Positions 25,705 through 35,067 are shown, counted from the stretch's first letter. The stretch is DNA of 64,000 nucleotides from Deltaproteobacteria bacterium RIFCSPHIGHO2_02_FULL_40_28 (GCA_001798135.1 MGRJ01000023.1:62001-126000), one strand, 5' to 3'. Program-made: numbers and translations. Notes: a model not told the origin generated them from the sequence alone.

Positions 25705-26317
25705 GATAGTTTAAAATCTCCGTTATTGTAAGTCCAGCAATGCTTTTCCCCTCCTTAATGATGTTGCGAATGAGCGTTTTATGTTCTGGCTCCGGCTTTT
25801 GAAATTCCGAAATAAAAACTTGCCGAATGCTGGCGGTATTGCCATAATTCCGGTTAATCCATTCAATCATCGGAGCTGTTTGAGATATCAAACCCGGTTT
25901 GGCATTATCCTTGTAAATTAGCAGAAGATCGACATCACTTAAGGGGGCTTCATCGCCTCTGGCAATACTGCCATAGAGAATAATGGAGAGGGGTTTTCGA
26001 GGAAGCTGGTCCATGATGGTTTCCCCCAGCTTATTTAAAAGATTGGTTTCATAATCGATGAGATAATTGATGACATCTTGAATCAAGATATGGTGTTCGT
26101 TAAGGCGATAAAGATGCGCCCGGCCCACCACCGTTTGGGTTATGACCCCCAAAGCGACGAGGAAACGAACGACGCCATTGATTTTAAATGAAGATGTTTT
26201 GACCAAAACACCTAAGGTTCGCCCTGTAAGTCCCTCAGGATGCAACCGGAGTGTTTTAAAAACTCGGAGATGAATAGGATCGGTTAATAATTTTTCGATA
26301 ATATTGTTGAATATCAT
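25688..26317 (-). CDS. Winged-helix/nucleotidyltransferase (MNT) protein, antitoxin partner of HEPN
   Basis: This 209-residue protein joins an N-terminal winged helix (residues 1-75; TDPIHLRVFKTLRLHPEGLT...LGVLVKTSSFKINGVVRFL) to a minimal nucleotidyltransferase domain with the polymerase-beta signature LSIILYGSIARGDEAPLSDV followed by DLLLI near residue 105. The G-S and D-x-D residues for Mg-NTP binding are intact. Its winged helix could bind the operon promoter, which carries inverted repeats. It overlaps the HEPN gene. Confidence 0.85.
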   Translation of the reverse strand: MIFNNIIEKLLTDPIHLRVFKTLRLHPEGLTGRTLGVLVKTSSFKINGVVRFLVALGVITQTVVGRAHLYRLNEHHILIQDVINYLIDYETNLLNKLGETIMDQLPRKPLSIILYGSIARGDEAPLSDVDLLLIYKDNAKPGLISQTAPMIEWINRNYGNTASIRQVFISEFQKPEPEHKTLIRNIIKEGKSIAGLTITEILNYHDKNG

Positions 26318-26329
26318 TTTATACCATAT

Positions 26330-26381
26330 GAGATTTAAAAATCTCTAATGATATTTTAATATATCATGATAATCCTGTCAA
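26330..26381 (-). promoter_or_regulatory. Promoter and inverted repeats upstream of MNT/HEPN
   Basis: On the minus strand TTGACA (26381-26376) and TAAAAT (26358-26353) are 17 bp apart, a near-consensus sigma-70 promoter. Two inverted repeats overlap or follow it: TGATAT/ATATCA (26349-26366, across the -10) and GAGATTT-AA-AAATCTC (26330-26345, in the leader). These are candidate operators for the MNT protein's winged helix. Confidence 0.65.
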
Positions 26382-26397
26382 GGAAGTTGGCATCATT

Positions 26398-26850
26398 TTA
26401 CAGCCCTGATAAAATCAAAAGGATGCCGGTGAGGTTGAAGGCAAAATGGGCTATAATAGGTGCTACAAGCCCTTGGGAGCGCACCCGCCAGTAAGAAAAA
26501 AACATCCCAATCAAGAAATAAATAGGAGCTAAGTAAGGGTGCAGATGAAAGACTCCAAAAAAAAGATTGGGAACAATCCATGCTGTTTTTTCCCCCTTCT
26601 TTAAGCAAGCCCAGTGAAGAATTCCCCTAAAAAAAACTTCCTCATAAAGTGCTGGAAATAAACCTTGCAGGAAAATCCAGGAAGGATTGTCCCAAGATAA
26701 ACTCTTTTGTAATTCCAGGGTGTGCAAAGATTGAAACTGAGGAAACTTTTGGTTTAAAAGACCAACAAAAAAAGCTACCACTAGGGCAAGTAAGCTGGAT
26801 GTGAAAAAAGCAAGAAAAAGGACTGTTGAAAAAGGTTTTTTCTCTGTCAT
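26398..26850 (-). CDS. CPBP family intramembrane glutamic endopeptidase
   Basis: This 150-residue membrane protein carries the CPBP (Abi/CAAX) motifs: ALYEEVFFRGIL near residue 65 (EExxxR), FGVFHLHPYLA near 98 (FxxxH) and IIAHFAFNLTG near 132 (HxxxN/D). These residues form the active site of the Rce1-type protease family. Roughly four hydrophobic segments are present. It lies four bases after the hydrolase gene in the same direction. Substrates are unknown; the size is near the lower limit of the family. Confidence 0.88.
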   Translation of the reverse strand: MTEKKPFSTVLFLAFFTSSLLALVVAFFVGLLNQKFPQFQSLHTLELQKSLSWDNPSWIFLQGLFPALYEEVFFRGILHWACLKKGEKTAWIVPNLFFGVFHLHPYLAPIYFLIGMFFSYWRVRSQGLVAPIIAHFAFNLTGILLILSGL

Positions 26851-26854
26851 TCCT

Positions 26855-27784
26855 CTATTTTTTGCCCTTCAAAATGTGTTCTTTCAAAAATTTCTCCATC
26901 CTTAAATTAATGAGCTCTGGCTGTTCTACCAGGGCCACGTGTGAGCCTTTTTTAACAATGAAGAGTTCAGAATTAGGAATCAAATGATGCATTTTTTTAG
27001 AAAGCCAAACAGGTGTAAAAGTATCTTCTTCGCCACCTACAATGAGAGTTGGGATATTAATTTTTTTTACACTGTCTTCTGCTGTATGTTCTTGCATATT
27101 GCGCGTAAGATCAGAGAGAAAAACAGGATCTACATTAACAATGTGATCAATATATTGTTCCAGGATTTTTTTATCTACCAAGTAGGGTTTCATAATTTTT
27201 AATAAGCCTCCCATCTGAAACCAAAATGGGTTTTTAACTAAAATTTTTCCGATAAAATTAGAAAGTTGTGGAACAGCATGATTAAAAAGATAGATTAAAT
27301 CAAAAACGTAGCGTGAAAATGGAAAATTAAAAAGAGTATCCATTGGTCTTTCAAAAGTTCCAAAGCAAGGAATTAAAGCAATACATCGTTTAGGGTAATT
27401 ACCAAAAAATTCATAAACTATTTGGGTGCCCATGCTATGACCAACAAAAATAGCCCGTTTAATTTTTAAGGCATCCATTACTTTTTTTAAATCGAGAACA
27501 AGGGATTGAATTGTATGGTTTGTTTTAATGCGAGAAGCATCTGATTTTCCATGGCCCCGATAGTCCCATGTGATAACGCGGTAATGTTTTTTAAAATAAT
27601 CTTCAAGGTAGTTAAAATAAAAAGTTGAGCAACCCAAGCCATTACAACAAATAATAGGCAAACCCTGGCCCACCGATCGATACCAAATTCTTGTTCCATC
27701 AAAACTTTTGGCGTATCCTTCAATAGTTTGGGCTAATTCAGTTAGTTTTGTAATGCCAGAGCGGGTTAGACGTTTTTGGATCAT
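26855..27784 (-). CDS. Alpha/beta hydrolase
   Basis: This 309-residue protein has the alpha/beta hydrolase fold with the oxyanion region PIICCNGLGCSTFYFNYLED, the nucleophile elbow FVGHSMGTQIVYEF near residue 116, an acid residue in LIVGGEEDTFTPV near 250 and the histidine in VKKGSHVALVEQPE near 280. It could act as an esterase, lipase or related enzyme; the substrate is unknown. No signal peptide is seen. It is transcribed with the CPBP protease. Confidence 0.9.
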   Translation of the reverse strand: MIQKRLTRSGITKLTELAQTIEGYAKSFDGTRIWYRSVGQGLPIICCNGLGCSTFYFNYLEDYFKKHYRVITWDYRGHGKSDASRIKTNHTIQSLVLDLKKVMDALKIKRAIFVGHSMGTQIVYEFFGNYPKRCIALIPCFGTFERPMDTLFNFPFSRYVFDLIYLFNHAVPQLSNFIGKILVKNPFWFQMGGLLKIMKPYLVDKKILEQYIDHIVNVDPVFLSDLTRNMQEHTAEDSVKKINIPTLIVGGEEDTFTPVWLSKKMHHLIPNSELFIVKKGSHVALVEQPELINLRMEKFLKEHILKGKK

Positions 27785-27814
27785 AGGATATGAGGCACTA
27801 ACCCTTAGGCTTTA

Positions 27815-27833
27815 AAAAATCAAACAAATTGAG
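27815..27833. repeat. 19-bp direct repeat, copy downstream of vapC
   Basis: The 19 bp AAAAATCAAACAAATTGAG occur here and at 28613-28631, followed in both places by CTTAACC and a diverged (C)CTAGC. In the second location this sequence continues into the 3' end of the kinase gene. The 116-bp gap holding it (27785-27900) has no coding potential. Confidence 0.8.
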
Positions 27834-27900
27834 ACTTAACCAAGGGCTAGCCCACCTCGCCCCTTTGAAGGTGCTCAAACATGGCTTGCCAGAAAAGTGC

Positions 27901-28329
27901 TTAAAGGCGGATGCCGACAACGTCAAATTCAGAGGCCATGGCGGCGATGCCTAACTGGCGATCGTGGGTGAGGAAGGTTAATTTAGAATTGGTTTGTTGC
28001 CTCAAAAAAATGGCCGTTGCTAAATGAATGGCATCCAATGTTCCGACAACGGTAGGAAAATGTTCGGAAGCTTTTTCTAAAATCAAGGGATGCAATGGCA
28101 TGATTTGAATCAAGTCTAATACTTCGAGGAAAAAGATACGCTGGGAGGCTACTTCATCATCGGTCAATTCTCCACAAATTCTCATGCGATCGATGGCACG
28201 ATAAAATTCAACTTTTAGCAATCCACTAGAATATAGGTTTTCAATTTTTTTAAAATTTGTATAGGCATTGAGTGAGCCTAGGCTGTATCGCAGCAACACC
28301 GAACTATCAACGTAGGCTGATTTTATCAT
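27901..28329 (-). CDS. vapC: PIN-domain ribonuclease toxin (VapC-like)
   Basis: This 142-residue PIN domain has acidic catalytic residues in KSAYVDSSVLLRY near residue 8, SGLLKVEFYRAID near 40, GTLDAIHLATA near 96 and FLTHDRQLG near 121, so the metal-binding quartet seems complete. VapC toxins cleave tRNA or rRNA. The gene overlaps the upstream antitoxin by 4 bp (ATGA). Confidence 0.9.
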   Translation of the reverse strand: MIKSAYVDSSVLLRYSLGSLNAYTNFKKIENLYSSGLLKVEFYRAIDRMRICGELTDDEVASQRIFFLEVLDLIQIMPLHPLILEKASEHFPTVVGTLDAIHLATAIFLRQQTNSKLTFLTHDRQLGIAAMASEFDVVGIRL

Positions 28330-28586
28330 CCCCTTTCCTTACGGTTTTCAAGAAGAAACTTGACCGGATCTGTTTTGGTTTTGACATTGGGGCGTTTAAT
28401 TTTGGCTAAATTTTTCACAGGGCGTTTTGCTGGAAGAATGACTGGCAATCTTTCTTGAAAGAAAAAGGGGATAATTTTAGCAACCTCGGTGTTTCGATCG
28501 GTGACGATGATTTCTTCACCCTTTTGGGCGGCTCGCAAATAACGACTTAAATGAGCTTTGAGTTTGGCAATTTTTACTTTTGTCAT
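28326..28586 (-). CDS. vapB: Phd/YefM-type antitoxin of the VapBC pair
   Basis: I start this protein at ATG 28586 (MTKVKIAKLKAHLSRYLR), giving 86 residues; the longer frame would begin inside the promoter. The N-terminal Phd/YefM DNA-binding fold is visible as VKIAKLKAHLSRYLRAAQ and GEEIIVTDRNTEVAKIIPF; the C-terminal basic tail (KNLAKIKRP onwards) would wrap the toxin. No Shine-Dalgarno precedes the start, and a TCTAAT -10 box ends six bases before it. It overlaps vapC. Confidence 0.88.
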   Translation of the reverse strand: MTKVKIAKLKAHLSRYLRAAQKGEEIIVTDRNTEVAKIIPFFFQERLPVILPAKRPVKNLAKIKRPNVKTKTDPVKFLLENRKERG

Positions 28587-28590
28587 GACT

Positions 28591-28621
28591 ACATTAGACC
28601 ACATTAGGTCATAAAAATCAA
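28591..28621 (-). promoter_or_regulatory. vapBC promoter with tandem operator repeats
   Basis: On the minus strand TTGATT (28621-28616) and TCTAAT (28598-28593) are 17 bp apart. Two near-identical 10-bp units, ACATTAGRYC on the plus strand at 28591-28600 and 28601-28610, lie side by side across the -10; a GACC-N6-GGTC inverted repeat spans them. They are good candidates for antitoxin binding. The -35 lies in the 28613-28631 direct repeat. Confidence 0.55.
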
Positions 28622-28631
28622 ACAAATTGAG
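28613..28631. repeat. 19-bp direct repeat, copy at the kinase gene 3' end
   Basis: This is the second exact copy of AAAAATCAAACAAATTGAG (first at 27815-27833). The adjoining CTTAACCGGGGCCTAG contains the stop codon and last codons of the kinase gene, so this is probably the original chromosomal copy and the other a duplicate made when the VapBC segment was gained. Confidence 0.8.
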
Positions 28632-28632
28632 C

Positions 28633-31600
28633 TTAACCGGGGCCTAGCGTAGATAGGCTTGTTTCCTGACGTAGTGGTTTAATTACTTTATAGAAAAACC
28701 CCTGTGAGATGTCTAATTGCCTAATAGCCGCATAAGGGTGGTTATCGGCATGTACTAAGGCTGCCTGGAAAACAGTGGGGATATATTCTCGTAGGGTTTT
28801 GCCTGAGGTATAAACAAAGGGATCACTATAATAGGGGCTTTGATGGTCTTCGAGGCTAAAGTCTTTTAGTTTTTTGTAGAGGGTAGATGGCGAAATATCT
28901 AACATAGCTGCTGTGTTTCTTTTTTTGAAGCCATTGAGTTTAAAACACTTGGCAATGATGATGGTTTCATAAATTTCCCAGGTTTTAGAGGGATCAAAAA
29001 TATTTTGATTATCCAAAGGAATTTTCTTTTGGTTTCCGTCACTTGAAAAATTTTTCATTGTTGTTTGCATGTTTTGGAGAAGCCCGCTGTGTTGTGGAAT
29101 AGAATTAATATCGAGAACAGTATTACTTCTTAAGGCACAAGCGACATTGATGATGTTTTCGAGCTCGCGTACATTTCCTGGCCAATTATAATCATGTAAA
29201 AGACGCATGAGTTCGGGAGCTAATTTTAGTTTTTCGGTTATTTTATTTTCCTCACAATATTTAACAATGAAGTGTTCTGCCAAAAGTGCAATATCTTCTT
29301 TGCGTTCGTCAAGAGGAGGAATGGTAACCCTAATTTGGCAGAGACGGTAATAGAGATCTTCACGAAAGCCTCCCTTTTTAGTAAGCTCATCTAGGGGCTT
29401 ATGCGAGGCACTAATAATACGAACATCTACCTTGATGGTTTTGGTATCCCCAATACGTTGAACCTCCCCTTCTTGCAAAACACGTAAAAGTTTCACTTGA
29501 AGAGAGGGATCAAGGTCAGCTACCTCATCCAGGAAAAGAGTGCCCCCATGTGCTTCTTCAAATAATCCCTTTTTATCTTTATTGGCTCCAGTAAAGCTCC
29601 CTGCTTTATAGCCAAAGAGTTCACTTTCCATGAGGTTGGCAGGGATGGCTCCACAGTTTACAGCTACAAAACGTTTTTGTGATCTTTGAGCGTTATTAAA
29701 ATGCAAGGCTTTGGCAATAAGTTCTTTACCTGTGCCCGAGGGGCCTTGTAAAAAAACAGAGAGATTTGTATCCGTAATTTTATCGAGCATTTTAAAAATC
29801 TCATGCATGGGTTTGCTTTTGGCGATAATATGATCGTAAGAAAATTTGGTAAGAAAAACTGAAGTTTCACATTTGAGTCTTTCTTTCACCTCGCTGAGTT
29901 CGTCTGTTGTTTTTTGCAGGTCTTGTTCCAACTGATTTTTAATACTTCGATAGTTTTGAATCAGGCGTGCATTTTCGAGAGCTATGCCTACTTGATCACA
30001 ATAGGCGTTTAGGATGCAAAAATTAAGATTGTTAAAGGCATTCGATTTGAAACGATTATCCATATAAAGCACACCAATCACACGATTTCTTGATTTAAGT
30101 GGGAGGCAAATTACAGATTTTAAATCGTTTAAAACAGCTGATTCAGAAGAATTAAAACGACTATCATTAACAACATCTGATGCAATAACAGCCTCGCCCG
30201 TTTCAATCACTTTTCTTGCAGCTGTTGTAGAGATATTGGAGATATTCGAGTTTATTTCCTCATTGGTTGTGGCTTTAATGTCTAACCCACCTTCCTCATT
30301 GATTAAAAGCACTACTCCACTTTCTGATCCTGATAATTGCAGCGCATAGTTTAATACCATTTTAAGAAGATGATTTGGATCATGTTCTGAGTTTAAGAAT
30401 TGGTTGATTTTAAGAATATTCTCGAAATCAGAAAACGAGATTGTTTCTTGTTTTTCCATGGCCTTGCTATCCAAGAAACCAGTTTTGACCGACAAACCTT
30501 TTTTTTGGTCATCTTGCCAGACAATTTCTTGGAATTTTTTTAATTCATCGATTTCCAAGCCTTCCTTCGCTAAACTTTCTGCTTGGTTTAAGTTTTTGTT
30601 TCTCAGAGTTATATTTTGTGCACGATGATAAATTTTTGATTTTTCAAAACAAACCCAGAAAGCATAATTACTGAGGTGATTTTGATCTTTCATAATTTCA
30701 CCGGCACGTGTAAGGGCTTCTTCTCCCTTGGTTAGTTCATTCAATTCTCGGTAAGTTTCTGCAATTTCAATAAGAGCGTTAAACAGATAAATCCAGGTGT
30801 AAGTATTTTTGGTGGGGAGTCCTTCTAAAGTATTGATGGAATATACAAGGTAAGCATAAGAGTCGCGGAAATTTTTTTGCATTTTGTAGCTATTGCCTAT
30901 GTTTAAAGCGATGGTCCCGGCTGTTAAGTAATCTCCTAATTTGCGTGCAATGGCTAAGGCCCTATCGTACTCTTCAATGGCTTTGGCATAATCTTTATCA
31001 TAGAAATAAACGTTTCCAACTCCATTGTAAGAACGAAGCATGAGATCGAAGGCATTAATTTTTTTGGAGATAGTAAGACTTTTTTCGAAAGAACGAATGG
31101 CCCCTTCTTTAAAGTGAGAACGTTCTGGCCCTTTAATATTATGCATTTGTTTAAAAAATAAATCTCCCTGCACATAAGCACTACGAGCCACCAAGTAATT
31201 GGCGCCAATAGATTCAAAATAATTAGCATCTTTGGCTATTTGAATCGAGGCTTGTTCGTATTCTTTTTTGAGAATGAGTACATCAGCCAGCCAATTATTG
31301 GTTACATGTTTTTTTTCTTCGTCTGTGAACTTTTCATCCCATTTTTTGTAATTACTTTGATAAATTGCCAAGGCTTTATCAATGTCTCCAGACTTTAAGT
31401 GGACATGGGCCATATGATTTTGAATGAGCATGCGATGCACATAACTGTTAGGAACTTGATCAAGCCATGAAAGTGCTGTTTCGAGAAGTGTGAGAGCTTC
31501 GCTATAGTGATCAAGCTTGGCATAGAGGTCGCCTAGTTTTTCATAAACCTGCATGCGTTGATTCATCAGGGTTATCATGTCGGTTTTTTCGTCGTAGAAT

Positions 31601-33624
31601 TTTTTGAGATGTTCGTAATGAGTGAGGGCAGTTTTATGATCACGTGCCAACACCAAGCTTTCAGCTAATTTGTTTTCGATATCTACCTGAAGTGAAATTT
31701 CACATTTTAAGGTAAGCTCATAAGCCTTTTTGAGATTATTAACAGCTGCTTCATATTTATCTGCTTTGATTTGCAGTGCAGCTAATTGTTCTAAGGCCCC
31801 AATGGCCTTTCGTTCATCTTTTCCTTGCCCCACATGGTAGAGGTACTCTTCAAACACTCCGCTTTTGGTTTCTAGATAGGATGCAGCTTGATCATGCATC
31901 AATTTTTTTTCATCAGGTGTTAATGTTTCTTCGTAGATTACATCTCTTAAAAGAAGATTGCTAAACAAGTAATGTTGTTCTCTGTTGGTTCTCTCAATAA
32001 TGTCATCCCGTGTGAGATTTAAAATGGCAGCCTGAGGATGTGTGATACCCGAGATTTCTTTGAGCATGGAAAAAGCAATGGGGCGGTTAAATACAGACAT
32101 CCAACGAACAATATTTTTTTCGTTTGGACCAAGGCTTGAATATTTAATTTTTAAAAGTTCAGAAAGTGTTTTTGGGACTTTAATTTTTTCAAAATTAATT
32201 CCCAAATCTTCAAATGTAGTTTGAACCCAACGTCCAGAGGCATCCAGTAAAAGATTATTACCCAGTAAGGTTTTTAAAAGTTCGGTTACAAAAAGGGGGT
32301 TGCCATCAGTACGGTTAAAAATTTCTCGCACCAATCTTGTTGGGGGGTCAGCCAGGCCCGTTACCATGGCTAAATATTCGGTTAAGCCTTCAATTGTAAA
32401 ATTGTTGAGTGTAATTTTTTCACAACCACCAAGCCCCGGTGGAAAATCTTCTGTAGCCCAAACAATGAGGATTTTTTCTAAAACAGCTTGTTTTAAAATT
32501 TGATTAATTTCATCTAAAGCTGGATTTACTGCTTCATCAATCATCACAACATAGGGAGGGGTATGGGTGGTTTGATTAAATTGTTTCCAAAAAATAACAG
32601 GCACATTGTGCAGTTGTGAATAGTATTTAAATTCTGAAATGAGTCTTGATTTGCCTGTTCCGTTTTTTCCCTGGATAACCAAAAGGGAATTGGTGGATTG
32701 TTTTTGATCTGAAAAAGTTAAATCAAAAAGATTTCGAAATATTTCACTTTCTTTTTTGCGTTCTACCAACTTGCCTTTTTCGGGGAGGTAAGAAAGGCGG
32801 GTATCAATGGTTTCGATTTCATAATTTTTGTTGGCTAAAAAGTTGATGTCACGAATGGCAGATGAGGCTTCAGGGTAGCGATCGAGAGGATTTTTTTCTA
32901 AAAGTCTCAGGATAATTTTATCCCAATGTTTAGGAACCAGGGGGTTGATGGAAGAGGGAGCCTCTGGAGTAAAATGTTGCTGTTTGTCTAAACATTCGCG
33001 GATATCCTTGGAAGCGTAAGGATTGATTCTTGTAAAGGCTTTGTAGAGGAGCACACCAAAAGAATACAGGTCGGTTCTGCCATCCAAACTTCCACCCACA
33101 ACAACTTCTGGAGCCATGTAGGCGGGGGTTCCCACTTTTTTTCTTGGGGCTGCAAACGAGGCCAAACCAAAATCAATGAGTTTAGCCTGCAGTTCTCCGT
33201 TTTTTTCTTGAACCAGGATGTTTTGTGGTTTGATGTCCAAATGATATACACCACGACTATGAAGATAACCCAGGGATCTTAAAACCTGTACAGCAAGGTT
33301 TTCGATAACCTCCATGGGTTGTTTTTCTGTAACTTCGAAAAAATCTTTTCCTGTAATAATTTCGGAGGTGAAAAAATATTTTCCCAGACGGGAATCAAAT
33401 CCAAAATCGAGAATGCGGGCAATGCCTGGATGATTAAGTTCTGAAAGAATGGAGAATTCGCTTTTGAAATTAACAAGGGCTTCTTCGCGGGAAACATTAA
33501 GCTGAACGCGTTTTAAAAATTTTAACGCCTTGGGACCTTCGTCATCTTCCACGGCAACAACTTCGCCTGAAAGACCGCTGCCTAACGTTTTGATAATCCG
33601 ATACCGGTTATCAATAGCATCCAT
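28633..33624 (-). CDS. Ser/Thr kinase-ATPase-TPR-GAF-sigma54 activator fusion
   Basis: This single 1663-residue frame joins several signalling modules. Residues 1-265 are a Ser/Thr protein kinase (LGSGLSGEVVAVED; catalytic loop HLDIKPQNILVQ with Leu replacing Arg of HRD; LIDFGLAS; GTPAYMAPEV). Residues 290-560 are an STAND-like ATPase (Walker A IQGKNGTGKSRLI). Residues 600-1050 hold TPR repeats. A GAF domain covers about 1075-1225, then a short coiled coil. A sigma-54 AAA+ domain covers 1265-1505 (QGPSGTGKELIAKALH; GSFTGA in place of GAFTGA; LFLDEVADLD). A Fis-type helix-turn-helix (NTAAMLDISPSTLYKKLKDF) lies near 1580. It should activate RpoN promoters; targets unknown. Confidence 0.93.
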   Translation of the reverse strand: MDAIDNRYRIIKTLGSGLSGEVVAVEDDEGPKALKFLKRVQLNVSREEALVNFKSEFSILSELNHPGIARILDFGFDSRLGKYFFTSEIITGKDFFEVTEKQPMEVIENLAVQVLRSLGYLHSRGVYHLDIKPQNILVQEKNGELQAKLIDFGLASFAAPRKKVGTPAYMAPEVVVGGSLDGRTDLYSFGVLLYKAFTRINPYASKDIRECLDKQQHFTPEAPSSINPLVPKHWDKIILRLLEKNPLDRYPEASSAIRDINFLANKNYEIETIDTRLSYLPEKGKLVERKKESEIFRNLFDLTFSDQKQSTNSLLVIQGKNGTGKSRLISEFKYYSQLHNVPVIFWKQFNQTTHTPPYVVMIDEAVNPALDEINQILKQAVLEKILIVWATEDFPPGLGGCEKITLNNFTIEGLTEYLAMVTGLADPPTRLVREIFNRTDGNPLFVTELLKTLLGNNLLLDASGRWVQTTFEDLGINFEKIKVPKTLSELLKIKYSSLGPNEKNIVRWMSVFNRPIAFSMLKEISGITHPQAAILNLTRDDIIERTNREQHYLFSNLLLRDVIYEETLTPDEKKLMHDQAASYLETKSGVFEEYLYHVGQGKDERKAIGALEQLAALQIKADKYEAAVNNLKKAYELTLKCEISLQVDIENKLAESLVLARDHKTALTHYEHLKKFYDEKTDMITLMNQRMQVYEKLGDLYAKLDHYSEALTLLETALSWLDQVPNSYVHRMLIQNHMAHVHLKSGDIDKALAIYQSNYKKWDEKFTDEEKKHVTNNWLADVLILKKEYEQASIQIAKDANYFESIGANYLVARSAYVQGDLFFKQMHNIKGPERSHFKEGAIRSFEKSLTISKKINAFDLMLRSYNGVGNVYFYDKDYAKAIEEYDRALAIARKLGDYLTAGTIALNIGNSYKMQKNFRDSYAYLVYSINTLEGLPTKNTYTWIYLFNALIEIAETYRELNELTKGEEALTRAGEIMKDQNHLSNYAFWVCFEKSKIYHRAQNITLRNKNLNQAESLAKEGLEIDELKKFQEIVWQDDQKKGLSVKTGFLDSKAMEKQETISFSDFENILKINQFLNSEHDPNHLLKMVLNYALQLSGSESGVVLLINEEGGLDIKATTNEEINSNISNISTTAARKVIETGEAVIASDVVNDSRFNSSESAVLNDLKSVICLPLKSRNRVIGVLYMDNRFKSNAFNNLNFCILNAYCDQVGIALENARLIQNYRSIKNQLEQDLQKTTDELSEVKERLKCETSVFLTKFSYDHIIAKSKPMHEIFKMLDKITDTNLSVFLQGPSGTGKELIAKALHFNNAQRSQKRFVAVNCGAIPANLMESELFGYKAGSFTGANKDKKGLFEEAHGGTLFLDEVADLDPSLQVKLLRVLQEGEVQRIGDTKTIKVDVRIISASHKPLDELTKKGGFREDLYYRLCQIRVTIPPLDERKEDIALLAEHFIVKYCEENKITEKLKLAPELMRLLHDYNWPGNVRELENIINVACALRSNTVLDINSIPQHSGLLQNMQTTMKNFSSDGNQKKIPLDNQNIFDPSKTWEIYETIIIAKCFKLNGFKKRNTAAMLDISPSTLYKKLKDFSLEDHQSPYYSDPFVYTSGKTLREYIPTVFQAALVHADNHPYAAIRQLDISQGFFYKVIKPLRQETSLSTLGPG

Positions 33625-33709
33625 TGCTTAAGACTCCCCCCACCCGAAGTTAAAATTATAAACGATTTGGAAGTAAATGTGTATATAAAACAAACATATT
33701 TTTTTAACA

Positions 33710-33723
33710 GTCAAATATTTGAC
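33710..33723. repeat. Palindrome upstream of the kinase-activator gene
   Basis: GTCAAATATTTGAC is a perfect 14-bp palindrome centred about 92 bp before the kinase start, in a very AT-rich 170-bp gap. It could be an operator. I see no clear sigma-54 (-24/-12) promoter here. Confidence 0.4.
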
Positions 33724-33794
33724 TTATATAATAATAAATATAATAATATTAATAAGTTAAGAGATTTATCTTGAGTGAAAAAGAAGGAGGGTAT

Positions 33795-35030
33795 TTAAAA
33801 AGCAAGTTTATTTTGGATGCGATCGATGGCTTTTAATACTTGCTCTCTAAATCCAAAAGCTGAGAGGCGAAAATATCCTTCTCCATGGGGACCAAAACCT
33901 ACACCTGGTGTTCCTACAACATGGGTTTCATTTAAAAGTTTATCGAAAAAATTCCATGAGGAAATTCCATTTGGAGTTTTAAGCCAAATGTAGGGAGCAT
34001 TTTCACCACCATACAGGGGAAATCCTAATTTTGATAAACCGTGGCGAATGAGACGGGCATTTTCTAAAGTATAATCAATATTGGCTTTGACTTGTTTTTT
34101 ACCTTTGGCAGAATACACCGCTTCTGCTGCACGTTGAATAGGATAAGAAACCCCATTAAACTTTGTTGTGTGGCGCCTCTTCCAAAGAAAATTCAACGAA
34201 ACCCGGGATCCCTTGGTATCGGGCAGTTTAAGCTCTTGGGGTATCACTGTGTAGGCACATCGCATTCCTGTAAAACCAGCTGTTTTTGAAAAACTTCGAA
34301 ATTCAATGGCCACTTCCTTTGCACCTTTAATTTCATAAATGGAATGGGGAAGTTTGGAATCTGTAATAAAAGCTTCATAAGCTGCGTCAAAAAGGATGAT
34401 AGACCCATGGTATTTTGCATAGTCTACCCATTTTTGCAGCTCTGTGATGGGAAGCACCGAACCCGTGGGATTATTGGGTGAGCACAGATAGATTAAATCT
34501 ATTTTTGTTGATGGTATTCTTGGGCAAAAATTATTTTCAGGAGTTTGAGGCATGTACATAATGCCTGTATAGCAACCTTTTGCATCCATTTCTCCTGTGC
34601 GGCCCGACATCACATTGGTATCCACGTATACAGGGTACACAGGATCAGTAACAGCCACTGTGTTTTCCAGCCCGAAGATATCCAAAATATTTCCTGTGTC
34701 GCATTTAGATCCATCAGAAATAAAAATTTCACTCGGGTTCAAGTTAATACCCCGAGGTGCAAAATCGTTTTTTAAAATAGCATCAATGAGAAAGGGATAA
34801 CCCTGTTCGGGTCCGTAACCCCGAAAAGTTTTAGGCTTGGCCATTTCATCAAGAGCTTTTTGTGCTGCGGTAATAACAGCAGCAGGGAGTGGCAAAACCA
34901 CATCGCCAATTCCTAAACGAATAATATCGGCCTTTGGATTTTTTTCTTGAAAAGTTTTTACCCGTCTCCCAATTTCTGGGAACAAGTAACCAGCCTGCAG
35001 TTTTAAGTAATGGGTGTTGACTTGTGCCAT
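33795..35030 (-). CDS. dapL: LL-diaminopimelate aminotransferase
   Basis: This 411-residue PLP enzyme converts tetrahydrodipicolinate directly to LL-diaminopimelate for lysine and peptidoglycan synthesis, bypassing the succinylase and acetylase routes. I start at ATG 35030 ([20 protein letters not shown]), the usual DapL N-terminus. Other marks are [27 protein letters not shown], and the Schiff-base lysine in [20 protein letters not shown] near residue 270. It is divergent from folK, with only 37 bp between the start codons, so their promoters must overlap or lie within the other gene. Confidence 0.95.
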   Translation of the reverse strand: MAQVNTHYLKLQAGYLFPEIGRRVKTFQEKNPKADIIRLGIGDVVLPLPAAVITAAQKALDEMAKPKTFRGYGPEQGYPFLIDAILKNDFAPRGINLNPSEIFISDGSKCDTGNILDIFGLENTVAVTDPVYPVYVDTNVMSGRTGEMDAKGCYTGIMYMPQTPENNFCPRIPSTKIDLIYLCSPNNPTGSVLPITELQKWVDYAKYHGSIILFDAAYEAFITDSKLPHSIYEIKGAKEVAIEFRSFSKTAGFTGMRCAYTVIPQELKLPDTKGSRVSLNFLWKRRHTTKFNGVSYPIQRAAEAVYSAKGKKQVKANIDYTLENARLIRHGLSKLGFPLYGGENAPYIWLKTPNGISSWNFFDKLLNETHVVGTPGVGFGPHGEGYFRLSAFGFREQVLKAIDRIQNKLAF

Positions 35031-35067
35031 TTCTCTAGTGGTAGTAGATATGAAAAGAGAAATCAAT

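Noticed and set aside
28633-33624. Possible artificial joining of a kinase gene and a sigma-54 regulator gene
   Set aside because: The frame is continuous over 4992 bp with ordered domains and no stop or internal start with Shine-Dalgarno at the join; treated as a true fusion.
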